A stretch of DNA of 64,000 nucleotides from Craterostigma plantagineum. Lineage: Eukaryota; Streptophyta; Magnoliopsida; Lamiales; Linderniaceae. The position numbers and the translations under genes are program-made. Below the pieces are notes generated by a model. It ran no database searches, was not told the DNA's origin, and saw only the letters and a program-made list of their open reading frames with translations. Below are positions 1-11,987 of this stretch, piece by piece. Every line of letters begins with the position of its first letter. The stretch's first letter is position 1. The stretch covers positions 372,001 to 436,000 of the forward strand of contig JAPQWV010000412.1 in assembly GCA_027422505.1 (NCBI GenBank), read 5' to 3'.

Positions 1-2188
1 AAGATAAATCTTTGATATTAACTGGAGATTCAAGTTTATTAAATTTATTTTTATTATGAAGAAATTTCATTACTTTGGTCATACTATATGATTTAGACTT
101 AGGAATAACTTCTTTAGAAGTCTCTTCCTCTTTTTGAATTATTCTTTCTATGATCAGATCTTTTTAAATCTGGATCATCTATTTTTTTTAATATTTCAAA
201 ACGATTATTGTCAAGAACGTTGACTTCTTGAAATTGGGATATAATTTGATATAAATTATTATCTTCTAGTTCAGATTCTGAACTATCGGATTTTTTTGGA
301 ACAGGGCTGTCCTATCTGAAAATTTCGACGTTCATCAGAATCTGATGAAATATCTTCAATGATGCTGTTTTCATGATTCAAAGAGTATTCCTATTCACTA
401 TCAGATTCGAGGAGGACTTTTTATAGTGATTCTTTCAGATCGCTATTGATGTTTAAACTATTGATCTTCTTTTTCGTCCAGCAAGTTTTTGCTTTGTGAC
501 CAATTTTACCATATTTTCGGCAAACAATTGGAGGAATTTTTTTTATTTTGGTAATTGTCTTTAGAGAAATTTATTCTCTTCTTTTAATTTTTCGATTTTT
601 CTTCTTTCATATTATTTAGAAGAATATTTTTTTTGTTTTATGTTCTTTACGAGATTGTCTCGTATAAGAAACTTGGCCATAGAATTCTCCTAATTGTTTC
701 TTTTCATCAAGAGAGTGTCTCTTGACTTGTTTGTTCAGCTTTATTACATTACATAAAGCTAATCCTTCTTGTGTACAAGTACGTATAAGTTTTCCGTAGG
801 TATAGGAGTTGTAATCAATGCTTGATTCTCCTTTCCTAAGGTTATTCCTTCTCTTTCTGCAAAGAGTGAAGGTAGGCCATCTGTAAATTTAGATTTTCTA
901 GTGAGTGCTATTTGACTCAAGGAGTTCCATGACTCGGATAAGAAATGTATCTTTATACCATCTAAAAGATGTAAGATTTTTACACCTAAGATTTTGGAGA
1001 AGAGTGATGATATTTTTAGAACTATCAGACCATCAGCCTGTAAAGTGTTCAATGATATTTATACATAATGTATAAACAACATTATCCACATGTTGACCGT
1101 TTTCTTCTTTTACGGTTTGCTAGATATCATCTTTTTCATATTGAGATAAATAATTATCCCACCATCCTTTTAACTGACCATTAAAGCCAGCACGATCATT
1201 TTTGCAACAGCTTTTTCATTATTTTGATTAGCTTTGCAAATCGTGCTATACATGAGCATCCTATGAATCGTGTTATAGATTTGTCTTTCGGTATAACCGT
1301 CTAAATGCCATTCGTATATGCTTCTTCCGCTATACGAATTGTTGAGCATAAATACTTGTTCTTCGAACAATATTTCTTGAGGAGTTGGCCTAGGGTAGTA
1401 ATATTTACTTTGAATTGGCTTATCTGTATAGTTTGCATGTTTAAGCTTATTAACTTCTTCGTTAAAAATATTTTGAATGTCATTAGATTTTCTAATTGAT
1501 CTTCAAACTCTTCACCTAAAGTGTTAAGCTTCAGACAATTAAATTTTTCTTCAAGTAAATTTTCGATATGCGATATCGATTTAGACATAAAATCAATAAT
1601 CTCAGGAGGATGTTGAATACTTGGAGAAGCAGTGTTAACTGTTCCAAATTCGGTAAATGATTATTTTTAATATCTTTTATTGAAGACGAAATTTCTTCAT
1701 ATTTTTCCTAAGTAAAGAATTCGTTCTCCTAGAACAATAACATACATATTAGTATAATTTTGTTGTTTTAAAATATAATTATTATGATTTATATCCACGA
1801 TAAGTGTATCGTTTTCAAATAATTTTTTAAAAGCATTATAATATCTAATTTCATTTTCTTTTCCATTTGAAAACTAGTTTGAGGAGGATAAACTGAAGTA
1901 ATGTTTTCCCCGTTGAAAGCTTATAATTGCTTTCAAGGACAGAAATCATAATTTTAAAATATTTTGTTAACAACCAGGGAATAAAAGGTAACATTTCATT
2001 CCCGTTTTGACAAATCAGTATAAACTTTTTTTGGATAATAATTTTATCCTCTTTATTAAAGCTTTCAAGAACTCCATTAACAATATTATCAAAATTAAAC
2101 TTAATTCTTCTACTTTATTTTGCAGATAATCACTAGAGGTTGATTCTCTTAATTGAGAAGTTGAGGCTCTAGAGGAAGATTTTATCAT
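1..2188 (-). pseudogene. Endogenous caulimovirid-like remnant, coat-protein region
   Basis: Minus-strand reading gives broken pieces of a plant pararetrovirus polyprotein, in the order expected for the end of the movement region followed by the coat protein. The coat part shows basic and hydrophobic blocks, then near 480-530 a zinc knuckle of the form C-X2-C-X4-H-X4-C, in which the second Cys is Tyr (CRKYGKIGHKAKTC). An acidic Ser-rich tail follows towards position 1. Frameshifts and stops occur throughout (for example around 1300, 1130 and 750), so no intact protein is made. The protease and reverse transcriptase would lie left of the window. The remnant continues on the far side of element CoA at 15862. 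Assignment to the family rests on coat layout and knuckle; the genus is not determined. Confidence 0.72.
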
Positions 2189-2540
2189 TGTAGAGTATAC
2201 TTTTAGAATTGTACTTGATTTCATTACTTGTCCTTGTAATTAGGGGCGTTTTGTATAGTTGTCCTTAGTTTAGGACTTGTTTGTTATTTATACCAAGTTT
2301 GTTTCGTATAAATAGGATTGTACACATTGAGCTTAATAGAGAAAGTTTTGAAAATTGATCCGAAAGGCTTGCAATTCAATTTCTAGAGAGAGAAACAACA
2401 GTAACTTTCTCACTCTACGCGAATTCTCTCTCTCGTTCTTCATTAGAGTTTTTCGATCGAATCTTAATGTCAATTGTTATCATCGAATTACTTAGAATTC
2501 ATGCCTAGGATCATAGAATTGTTAATCGTAGGACCTAACA
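2189..2540 (+). repeat. 5' LTR of CoA
   Basis: 352 bp, starting TGTAGAG and ending CCTAACA. It matches 15507-15856 at about 98% by eye and is preceded by ATCAT, which recurs after the 3' LTR. Confidence 0.95.
2307..2315 (+). promoter_or_regulatory. TATA box of the CoA 5' LTR
   Basis: TATAAATAG lies ~118 bases into the LTR, with the same sequence at 15625-15633 in the 3' LTR. It is the likely core promoter for the genomic transcript, with the start probably near 2340. No start-site data are available. Confidence 0.6.
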
Positions 2541-2542
2541 AT

Positions 2543-2554
2543 TGGTATCAGAGC
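2543..2554 (+). other. Primer binding site of CoA (initiator Met tRNA)
   Basis: TGGTATCAGAGC lies two bases after the 5' LTR and is the usual plant Copia match to the 3' end of the initiator methionine tRNA. Confidence 0.92.
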
Positions 2555-3619
2555 AGATTCGTTCTGTTCTGAATCAAAAATTGTTAGATTCGGATCGAAA
2601 ATTTAATTCTGTTCACTGTTCATCGAAGAACAGATTCGCGTGAAATCTGTTTTCGATCCAATAGCATAATTCTGTGCCTAATTGACTTGAATTTGATGTT
2701 TCAGTGCTTGTTTAAGTATTAGATCATGATTGCGATCACTTCTGTAGCTGTTTGAACTTCGATTTGAGGATTAAATCGATTCTGTGATTTACTGTTCACG
2801 AAGAACATGAAGAACACGTTCTAATTTTGATCAAAATTCGACATACTTTGCTTCATAACTTGTTTAATTGCTTGTCCGTGCGTTGTTAGTTAATGATTGC
2901 GAGCAATTACATGAAATTTCAATGTCTAATTCCTTGTTTTTGCTTGAATCTGTGTTAATCGTATTCTGTGATTTTTCTCGTTCTTTCTAATTTTTCTCGC
3001 TAGGTTTTGCGATCGGATTAATTTCTCGATCGAAAAACTTGGCGCGATAATTTTTCTCGGTCAGAATATGAAGTCGGTGCTAAAATCGTCAACACTAGAA
3101 ACGATTTTAGTTAGAAATATTTCTCGAGCATTATTCAGCGAAAATCTTTTTTGAGCGAGACCTATTTTGACTTTGCACGCGTAAAAACTCTCTCTCGAGA
3201 AACATTTTCGGTCAGACATTTAAAGTTTGACCAAGCTAAAATCATTTTACACGCGAGAAACTTTTTCAGTCAACAGATTTATTTTGACTTGTCGAGAAAC
3301 TTACTAACGTACTGTTTCTTTACGATCGAAATAAATTCACTATCTGAAATTTTTCTCGACCGAATGATTTTGGGCAATTTATTTCGCTCGAAAAATATTT
3401 CGCTGACAGACTTTCTCTCACGAGAACAGTACACAGTACTCTCTATTTCGACGAAATTATTTTTGATCAAACTTTAAAGATTGAATCAAAATAATTCTCG
3501 ATCTATTTTTCGAATCAAATGCTACTAATAAATTTTGTCACTTGTGAAGCACATTACATCATCTTCAAACATTCAAAACACTTAACGAAGATCCTTCAAC
3601 AACTCAACTACAAAACAAA
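2555..3619 (+). other. CoA leader with CGATCG-rich motifs
   Basis: An untranslated stretch of ~1 kb before gag. It is A/T rich and packed with variants of TTTCTCGATCGAAAA, TCTCGAGAAA and similar words built on CGATCG or CTCGAG. Short open frames inside (for example 3151-3477) are low-complexity translations of these motifs and are not called genes. The same vocabulary recurs at 10270-11760 and in the leader of CoC. Confidence 0.7.
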
Positions 3620-5392
3620 ATGGATGCATACTCACTCGGAAATGACAACCGTCCACCGTTTTTGCAACAAGGCGAATACACCGTTTGGAGAAGCCGCTTC
3701 CTAAATTTCATCGCTTTAAAAGATCAGGCCGAGAACTTACTGCAGTCACTCAAACAGGGACCAGCACAATTCTGGGTTCATGTACCCGGTGATGAAACGG
3801 CCACTCCTGCAATTCCTCCTACTAGGCGACTTAAGGAGAGGGCTCGAGCTAAGGCTGATCTAGTATCCATAAACACCCTTATGCAGGGCATCCCCAACGA
3901 CATATACTGACAGATTGATAGCCTTTCATTGGCTAAAGGAATGTGGGATGAACTGCATAGGATGATGCAGAGGACGAAAGTTGGCATAAAGGCCAAAAAG
4001 GCGAACATTCTCACCGCTTACGACTCCTTCAAAGCTAAGCCTGAGGAGAGTCTACACGAGATCTACCTAAAATACCTCACTCTTCTCAACGAGATGAGGA
4101 AGATAGAGATCACGAAGACCAACATGGAGACAAATATCAGATTTCTATCTTCTCTGCCCGCGGAATGGAAGAAAATATCCACTCAGATTCGACAAAATAA
4201 AGATCTAGAGGAGTTAGATGTCCATGCCGTGTTTGACAATCTCGCACAGCATGAGGATGATATAAGCAAGATTCTCAAGGAGCAGAAAGGCAAACAGAAC
4301 GAAGACACTGTTGCCTTAGTCTCGGAGAAGAGGAGCTCAAGATCAAGAAAGGAAAAGACCGTTAGGCCTCCTTCACCTTCAGAGTCGGAAGAAGAGTCGG
4401 ACTCAGACGTTGAGCCAAATTTGAAAGCCCTAGGAAAGCAGTTGGCTCTAATAGGAAAAATGATGAGTAAGAAGTACTTCAAGAAGAAGTCGTCAACCTC
4501 AGCCAACCGACTTCGGACTACAAGCTCTAAAAACAAAGAACGTACACCAGAGAGCTCCGATGTCAAGAATCCTAAGGAGGCTAACAAGTGCTTCAACTGT
4601 GGCAAGCCAGGTCACTTAGCTAGAGAGTGCACTCTTCCGAAGAAGAGAGATGCCAACTACTACTCCAGGAAGCTCCAATTGACGAAACAGAAGGAAGCTG
4701 GAGTAGCTCTCATGGCCGAACAAGACCAATGGCTTGAGGAAACATCGAGTTCTGAAGAAGAGAATTTAGCCCTCATGGCCCGTCTCGACAATGAATCAGA
4801 AGCCGAAACTGCAAATCAAACGGACGACGAGAACTCATCCACCTCTTCACAAGAGATCCATCATGTGTGGTACCTCGATTCTGGTTGCTCCACACACATG
4901 ACGGGAAATCAAGAACTGTTGAGCAACTACAAAGACCATCCTAACGAAAAAGTCAGGTTTGGAAACAACGATTCAGCCCCGATTCTAGGACTTGGGGATA
5001 TCATTCTGAAGAATCTGACTATAAAAGATGTCTCATACGTCGAAGGCCTCCGCCATAACTTGTTCAGCATAGGCCAGTTCTGTGACAAAGGGTTCCTGGT
5101 GGTCTTTCATGCTGACCGGTGCAGAATTTTGGATAGTCAGGACACAGAACTCCTCTACGGACTTCGGAAATCCAATCTTTACATGATCAACCTGACATTC
5201 GTGCGGCCCTCGACAGCTGTCTGCCTCATCTCTCAGACTGTAATACAGAGGAACAGCTTATGGCATCAACGCATGTCTCATCTCAACCTCAAAGCTCTTC
5301 AACATCTCTCAAAGAAAAAGTTGGTTCATGGTCTTCCAACTATACCTTTACAAAAAGAGCATCAATGTCCGGCGTGCCAATTAGGAAAATGA
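3620..5392 (+). pseudogene. gag: CoA gag, protease and GAG-pre-integrase region (broken)
   Basis: The frame starts at the ATG at 3620 and is cut by one in-frame TGA at 3908-3910. It then stays open to 5392. Downstream of the stop the gag shows the helical capsid-type region to ~4300, an acidic/basic linker, and a zinc knuckle at 4589-4630 (CFNCGKPGHLAREC). The aspartic protease signature YLDSGCSTHM begins at ~4871, and the GAG-pre-integrase block (WHQRMSHLN to CPAC) ends the frame. The TGA after 96 codons may be a recent point mutation. The TGA at 5390-5392 together with a frame change separates this piece from the integrase core. Confidence 0.9.
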
Positions 5393-6720
5393 AGCGAGCA
5401 TCTCATCATATCAAACAAGTGGCCTCTGCTTCACGTCCTCTAGAACTGATACATACGGACCTCTGTGGCCCGATGAAGAGACAGAGTATTAATGGATGCA
5501 AATATCTACTGGTCATAGTCGATGACTACTCTCGCTACACTTGGACAAGGTTTCTCCGAACAAAAGATGAGACAGTGGACTTGATCATCAATTTCGTGAA
5601 CACTATCAAATTTGCTGCAGCGGACTATCCAAGTCATTCGAACAGACAATGGCACTGAGTTCAAGAACAGATGTCTCAGTAATTTTTATCAGAAACTTGG
5701 GACAAGTCAACAATTTTCAGCCGCCAAGACTCCTCAACAGAATGGAGTAGTCGAACGAAACAGAACACTAGCGGAAGCCGCGCGTACGATGCTGATACAT
5801 TCTGGACTTCCACATTTTCTTTGGGCGGAAGCAGTAAATACTGCCTGTTTCACTCAAAACAGGACGGTGATTCACAAGCGCTTGACTCTGTATGAAATTA
5901 TCAACAAACGAGTACCCAACATTTCATTCTTTAAAGTCTTCGGGTGCAAATGCTTTGTGGCGAACGACCGAGAGCAACGTGCTAAGTTCGACCCTAAAGC
6001 ATTCGAAGCCACTTTCGTCAGGTATTCTTCAACCTCGAAAGCGTACCGAGTATACATCAAGTCCAACCACACAATCAAAGAAAGCTACAACGTCACTTTC
6101 CATGAAATGGCGGAGTTGGCTTCTGGTCAAGTCAGTACAGCACCCATGCTTAACCCGATGGCTCCTGCACACCTCAGTTCAGGACCCATACGCAACCCGA
6201 TAGCTTATGAATATAACAGAGAACCTGTTTTCACTGGTGTGTTGGCACAAAACCAACAGAAGAAGGCAACAACTCCGAATTCAATGTCAGAAGAAGCTAT
6301 GAGACTTGCATTAGACGATTTGGACTCTCTCTTCGAGCCAGTATATCGGTCACACAATGCTACACCTATAGTGGATTTTCCACCTGAAGAGGCCGATGTA
6401 CCAAGCTCTTCAACAGTTCCTACTTCAACCGATTCAGACTTGCCTCAGAATAATGAAGAAACTACCGTGGATGTTGAGGAAGAATCATCAGAGTCGCTCT
6501 CTCCAAGTGCTGATTTGGAACTTCCTCACACAAATGAACAACCGGAGAACTTTGCAAATCTAGACCCACAAACGGCTGACGCATCGCCTTCAGCATTCCC
6601 AGATGAGCGCAAGTGGACTAGAGCTCACCTGGTTGATCAGATAATTGGCGAGTCCTCAAGCGGAGTAAGGACACGTCGTCAACACGGTCTCTTCAGTTGC
6701 TTCTTAAGCCAAAACGAACC
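5393..6720 (+). pseudogene. pol: CoA integrase core and Pro/Ser-rich linker (frameshifted)
   Basis: The rve integrase domain is spread over two frames with a break near 5620-5650. The catalytic triad is visible: Asp in HTDLCGP (~5455), Asp in RTDNGTEF (~5645) and Glu in NGVVERNRTL (~5755). Behind the core come the F.VFGC block and a long acidic Ser/Thr/Glu linker up to ~6600, usual between Copia integrase and reverse transcriptase. The residues needed for strand transfer are present, but the frameshifts prevent a full polyprotein. Confidence 0.88.
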
Positions 6721-7566
6721 TACCAAGGTAGCAGACGCACTTCAAGACCCGGATTGGGTAATAGCAATGCATGATGAAATTCATCAATTCGAACGTCTTA
6801 AAGTGTGGACCTTAGTACCACGTCCGCATGGGAAAACAATTGTCGGAACTAAATGGGTATTCAAAAACAAGAAAAATGAAGATGGTGAAGTGATCCGGAA
6901 CAAAGTAAGGCTAGTTGCGAAGGGATACAATCAACAGGAAGGCATCGACTACGACGGGACTTATGCTCCTGTTGCTGAATCGAAGCTATCCGCCTTCTCC
7001 TGGCTTATGCGGCTCACAAAGATTTCAAAGTCTATTAGATGGATGTTAAGACCGCCTTTCTCAACGGCGTGTTAAAAGAAGAAGTCTATTTAACTCAGCC
7101 GGAAGGCTTCGTTGATCAAGAATTTCCCGATCACGTCTATCGATTGGACAAAGCTCTCTATGGCCTAAAACAAGACCCTCGTGCTTGGTACGATGTCCTT
7201 AGTGAATTCCTCGTATAGTCTGGATTCATACGAGGAACAATAGACACAACCCTCTTCATCAAATGGCAAGACAAAGATCTGATGGTCGTCCAAGTTTACG
7301 TCGACGACATCATCTTCGGATCAACAAATCCTCGGCTCTGCACGAAGTTTGGAGATCTCATGAAAAGCAAATTCGATATGAGTCACATGGGAGAGATGCA
7401 GTTCTTCTTAGGACTTCAAGTCAGGCAGCTCGATGATGGGATTTTCATCAGTCAGACAAAATACATCAAAGATATTCTAAAGAAATTCCATCAAGATCAG
7501 AGCAAGCCTCTCAGCACTCCTATGTCACCAAGCTGCAAGTTGGATGCCGATTCCTCTGGTAAATAG
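6721..7566 (+). pseudogene. pol: CoA reverse transcriptase (broken)
   Basis: Copia-type reverse transcriptase (RVT_2). It begins with the W.AM..E block near 6757, then KWVFK, RLVAKGYNQ and the D.YAPVA block. A frameshift near 6990-7060 leads into the [10 protein letters not shown] block. The catalytic YVDD is at 7297-7308. In-frame TAG codons at 7216-7218 and 7564-7566 and the frameshift make it inactive. Spacing of the blocks is otherwise normal. Confidence 0.9.
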
Positions 7567-8232
7567 GTCGACATCACACTGTATCGCAGCATCATTGGCT
7601 CTCTTCTATACCTCACTTCGAGCCGGCTGAATATCATGTTTGCCACCTGCTTATGTGCCCGTTGATCCCAAAGAATCCCATATGCTCGCGGTTAAAAGGA
7701 TTCTGCACTACCTTAAGGGCACCTCTACCCTTGGACTATGGTATCCAAAGGGTACGAACTTCAAACTTATCGGCTATACTGACGCTGATTATGCAGGTTC
7801 CCGAATGGACAGGAAAAGCACGTCCGGTGGCGCTCAATTTCTAGGCGAAAAGCTGGTCTGCTGGTCATCCAAAAAGCAGAACCGTGTGTCAACTTCGACG
7901 GTCGAAGCAGAATACGTCGCAGCCGCCAATTGTTGCTCCCAGATGCTGTGGATGCGGACTCAGCTTCGCCACTATGGGTACAATTTAAATAATATACACA
8001 TATATAGTGACAGTCCAAGTGCCATCGCTATTACTTGCAATCCGTTCATCACTCATGCACAAAACACATAGATATTAGATATCACTTTATTAAAGATCAT
8101 GTAGAAAATGGCACCATAGATATGTATTTCGTGAATACGGAGTACCAACTAGCTGACATTTTCACCAAGGCATTGGATGAAAAACGATTCCAATTTCTTG
8201 TCGGAATGTTAGGCATATTGAATCTCCCGTGA
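7567..8232 (+). pseudogene. pol: CoA RNase H (broken)
   Basis: The Copia RNase H region follows the reverse transcriptase: the Y.S..GSL.Y block, then a small disruption near 7640-7660. The GYTDADYAG catalytic block (~7773), the STVEAEYVAA block (~7898) and the SDS.SAI block (~8008) follow. A frameshift near 8060 moves into the last frame, which holds KHIDIRYHFI, the D.FTKAL block and a stop at 8230-8232. This is the end of CoA pol. Confidence 0.88.
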
Positions 8233-8887
8233 TATGTGCATCACCTGATCTTCTGTGCTATCACATGCTCTATTCTATGTGTTTCTATGCTAACTTGCCA
8301 TATCCTGAATGATAATAATAATAAAAAAAATAATAATAATAAAAAATTTTATACATACCTATAAAATTTTGCCCCGACTAGCGATTGATTTAATTGCTTA
8401 ATTTTGTCAGTCTAAGTCGCATTCTTGTGTCTAACGTCATTAGGTTGCTCCGCTAGACTCAAAGCCACTATATATAAGTGAGGATTCAAGTCTTGTATTT
8501 TTCTTTCTTTGGATCTAGTTCTAGAGCGAGTCACACATCAATTACTTGTCTTAACTAGTGATTCTTGGCTTCATACTCACCTTGCCGTAGATCGTTAGGA
8601 AAATGATAAGGGCGCTTAGGTTATTCCTCACTCGGCTTTATAAATTTTCTTCCTCAAGTTAGCCCTTAGTCATCCACTTTGCGCCTTCTCCGATGTCCTT
8701 TTCTTCATCTGAATCCCATTCCCAGCCTTCAACCGTATTCTATACTCTTCGGATGGTTGTTCAAACAAGAAAAGGAGGTGGAGTAAATAAAGAGGATGAT
8801 GACAAAAGAAAGCATTGCTCAACGCGCAAAAATCAGACCAAAGGAACCTGCCTTCCGACTATCTCTTAGAAGGTGGCATGGATCCTG

Positions 8888-9145
8888 CTGTAAACTTCTC
8901 CGTCGATAATCTCGTACGCTCGTCAGAACGACTGGAAAGAGGAGCACCACGAAGTGAACTTCTCCAACGATAATCCGGTCTTATATCGGGAAACGAGAAG
9001 AGGAGCGCAGCCTTGGGTACGAATTCCATAACCGTGAACTTTTCCAAAAAGATAATCTCTGAAACCTCTCTAGGGATTAAGAGAAGAGGAGCACGGTATC
9101 GGCCTGAGAACCAACAAGAAGAACTTCGCCTACGATAATCTCCTA
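8888..9145 (+). repeat. Degenerate tandem motif GAACTTCTCC..CGATAATC
   Basis: Four copies of GAACTTCTCC-N2-CGATAATC start near 8890, 8955, 9035 and 9121, spaced 65-86 bases apart. GAAGAGGAGCA-type purine words lie between them. The same block with the same spacing recurs in CoC at 34811-35055. Confidence 0.75.
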
Positions 9146-10269
9146 TAGCCTCGTGGAGAAGCGGGGCTTCAGCTTGAGCATAGCATAAAAAGGGATAGTT
9201 CTTAAAAGAAAAAGAGGGAGAAAAGATTGAAAAGAAGAAAGACGCAAAAAAAAGGGAGACGGACGTAGAAATGGAAGACGACGAAGAGCTAAGCTCAATT
9301 TCCTCTAAATTCCTTCCCTTCTAAGTACTATCCAAACTATAACCCTTAAAACCCTTTGATTCCAATCGACGGTCTCTCACTTAGATGAAATGATTAAAAC
9401 AAATGCCTTGATCACAGGTAAATTGACTTATAATTGCTTGTGTTGACTTGAGTGATATAAATATAATAAAAAATCCCAAGACAGAAAATTTGAGTGCAAG
9501 AGTGAACCTAGTGAGAGTTAATGGACTAGTCTATGAACTTAGGACTATAGTTTGACGACATGACTTGACGGCATTTTCATCTTAATGTCTCGTAAAATTT
9601 TAGGTGTGACGATTGATCGAAGCAAAATAATCTAACCCCATACTATAATATTAGTAATATACATAAAAAAAAACTTTCGCACATTCTGACATGAAATATT
9701 ATGTTTCATATACGTTGAATTGAGTAAATGCGAATTTTTTTTGTTGTTATCGCACATTCTAAATGTAATTTTAGATTGCATTGGTACTGAATTGTTTAAA
9801 TGCGATAAATTTATCATTGCTCTTACCCTCACGCAATATCTTAAGTACATGTTTTGGGGACCATGTATATGAGCTTACTAAATAAATTTGTGTGTTATAT
9901 GCTCGTGACTTGAATTTATTTCATATGCTTGCATGTCTAGTCAATTCTTGCGCATTATTTGAGTGGGAGCAAATATAAAAATCGTGCATTAGCTCCCAAT
10001 ATTCTTGACGTTGTTCTCTAAGTATTTCAGATTTCTTCAAACAAAATAAAGGAGTGAGACGTCGACAATACACGACAAGGAGCTATTGTCACATACTAAA
10101 TATTTCAAAGGAAAATTAGCCAAAAAAAATTGTTGATTAACTCTATTATTTCTAACGTTTTTCTCTAAGTGGTACAGATTTTTTATTCTGCCATGGGACC
10201 TAGACGTTACTACACAGAAAATCCAGGGAATTAATTGCATTTATTTTAATTCTGAGGGGAAGCTTTACA

Positions 10270-11760
10270 AATGTGATCTTATTCGAATAGGGATCAATCT
10301 GAAAATTTTAGAAACACTTACTATCGAGAAACTGGATATAAGAACTAATTCGCGATCATAAGTTTCTCGATCGTAAACAGTGTTGGGAACGATTTTGATT
10401 AGCCGCGATAATTTGCGATCGAGAAAATTGAATTGAAGAGCAATTTTCGAATCGAAAATTTCTCGAGCGCAAGTAATAATGGGCCTGATCCATTGAATCA
10501 CAAAATGTAAAATCGTAAACCCAACATCGACTTACAGCGAGTAAATAGAAGTTCACTTTTATGTCAGTCGAAAAACTTTTTCTCACGCAACCCTAATCGC
10601 AAAAATTTCTCTCACGAAAAACTTTCACATACAGTTCAAATTTCTCAAAAATCTTTCGATTTTCAACACGAAAATTGTCTGTTAAGGTAGAAATGAGAAT
10701 CTGTTGACATTTGCGTGTGATTTAACTTCGTTAGCATCTGCATTTTGTAGTTTTTTCGCATGAGTTATATTAGTTTCTCGACTGTTCTTCAAAACTGAGA
10801 AAATCGTATACTATTTTATAGTGTTTCTGGCATGATTTTGAGTCTTTATCTAAAGTTAATGCCCGCACTTAAGATAGTTTCGATGTTCTTTATGAATCTG
10901 GTAGTTCTGACTTGAGTTTAGATAAAACTGGGCATTTGAATGTTTAAAGCCATCGAAGAACTTTGTCGATCGCAAACAGACTTAATTGAATTCCGATTCA
11001 ATTGAGATACTGTTTATGTCGAATTAGTTCTCGATCAATAAAATTTTGACTTAGTTGCTAAGATAGAAGATTTTGACCGAAAAATTATTTACCATCGAGA
11101 AATCTAATTAGGATTTTTTGTGAGCGAAAAACTTAAGTACTGATTAGAAAATTTAGATGCAAATTTTATCGAGCGCAAAACTTACTATCGCAAAATATAA
11201 TTTTCGTTTTAATTGGATTTCGATCGCAAAATTTTAGCAGCGAAAAATTAATTTTTCAATGCTTAATTTTTCGATTGTAAAATTCGCTGCTTAGGATTTA
11301 ATTGATTGAAAAATTTCTCGACGGTTGACTTAGTCTCTCGTTGACTAATTTCTCGATCGAAAAATATTGCAGCGAAAATTTTTACTTAGGATCGAAAATC
11401 ACATATCGCTCGACAAATTTCAAATCGAAAAATTTTATTCAATTGAGGAAAATTTCTCGATAGAAATTTACCTGAGATATAATTTCTCGATAGTAAATTT
11501 ACGCGGAATTTTTCTCGATCGTAAAATTGATCGGCTACAGTCTCACGATTTCAATTTCAACACTTAGAAGTTTTTTCTCTAAGTCCTTTACACTGTAGCG
11601 AACATTAGCGAATAAAATTTTCTCGATCGAAAAATTAAACTGAGTCATTACAATTGAAATCAATGCATGGGAAATCAATTTGAAAACCAATTTTATCGAG
11701 TGAAAAATTTCTCGGCATATACAGTGACATTACCCGCGATTAAACACTTAGAAAATTTTC
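10270..11760 (+). other. Leader-like CGATCG-rich block ahead of the extra ORF
   Basis: About 1.5 kb with dense variants of TTTCTCGATCGAAAAATT (for example near 10370, 11350, 11452, 11511 and 11616). It uses the same words as the true CoA leader at 2950-3500, although the two are not a simple copy of each other. It may be a second, internal leader. Confidence 0.5.
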
Positions 11761-11970
11761 AAACTATTTTTCAAGCGTTAGGTGTTTAATTCGAAATTAC
11801 CATCATGCCATTACATTTTTTTTTTAAATCAAGAATCCTATATGCATATCATACGATTTCAATTCAAAATTCATCAAAACATGTCATGACTTGATACAAT
11901 ATTATAGTTTGATGAAATTAAATTCATTTTCGACTAATATCAAAAATTATGAACTAATGATTTGTTATAT

Positions 11971-11987
11971 TTCTTATTTTTTTTCAG
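11971..11987 (+). promoter_or_regulatory. Candidate 3' splice site before the extra ORF
   Basis: A run of pyrimidines (almost all T) ends in CAG at 11985-11987, directly followed by the ATG at 11988. This is a good plant 3' splice-site shape and would allow the extra ORF to be expressed from a spliced subgenomic mRNA. The donor site was not identified. Confidence 0.4.

Larger units (their letters stand above)
8233..11987 (+). other. CoA noncoding spacer between pol and the second coding region
   Basis: 3.75 kb with no convincing protein. Three parts can be told apart. 8340 to ~10000 is homologous to 34200 to ~35900 in CoC and holds a repeat block at 8888-9145. 10000-10260 is unremarkable A/T-rich sequence. 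10270 to ~11760 is rich in CTCGATCGAAAA-type words and resembles a leader. An A/T simple repeat lies at 8312-8350. The spacer ends in a pyrimidine tract and CAG just before the ATG at 11988. Confidence 0.75.

Noticed and set aside
3151..3477. 108-codon open frame in the CoA leader
   Set aside because: It translates CTCGAGAAA/CGATCG repeats of the leader, has no domain, and is also open on the other strand.
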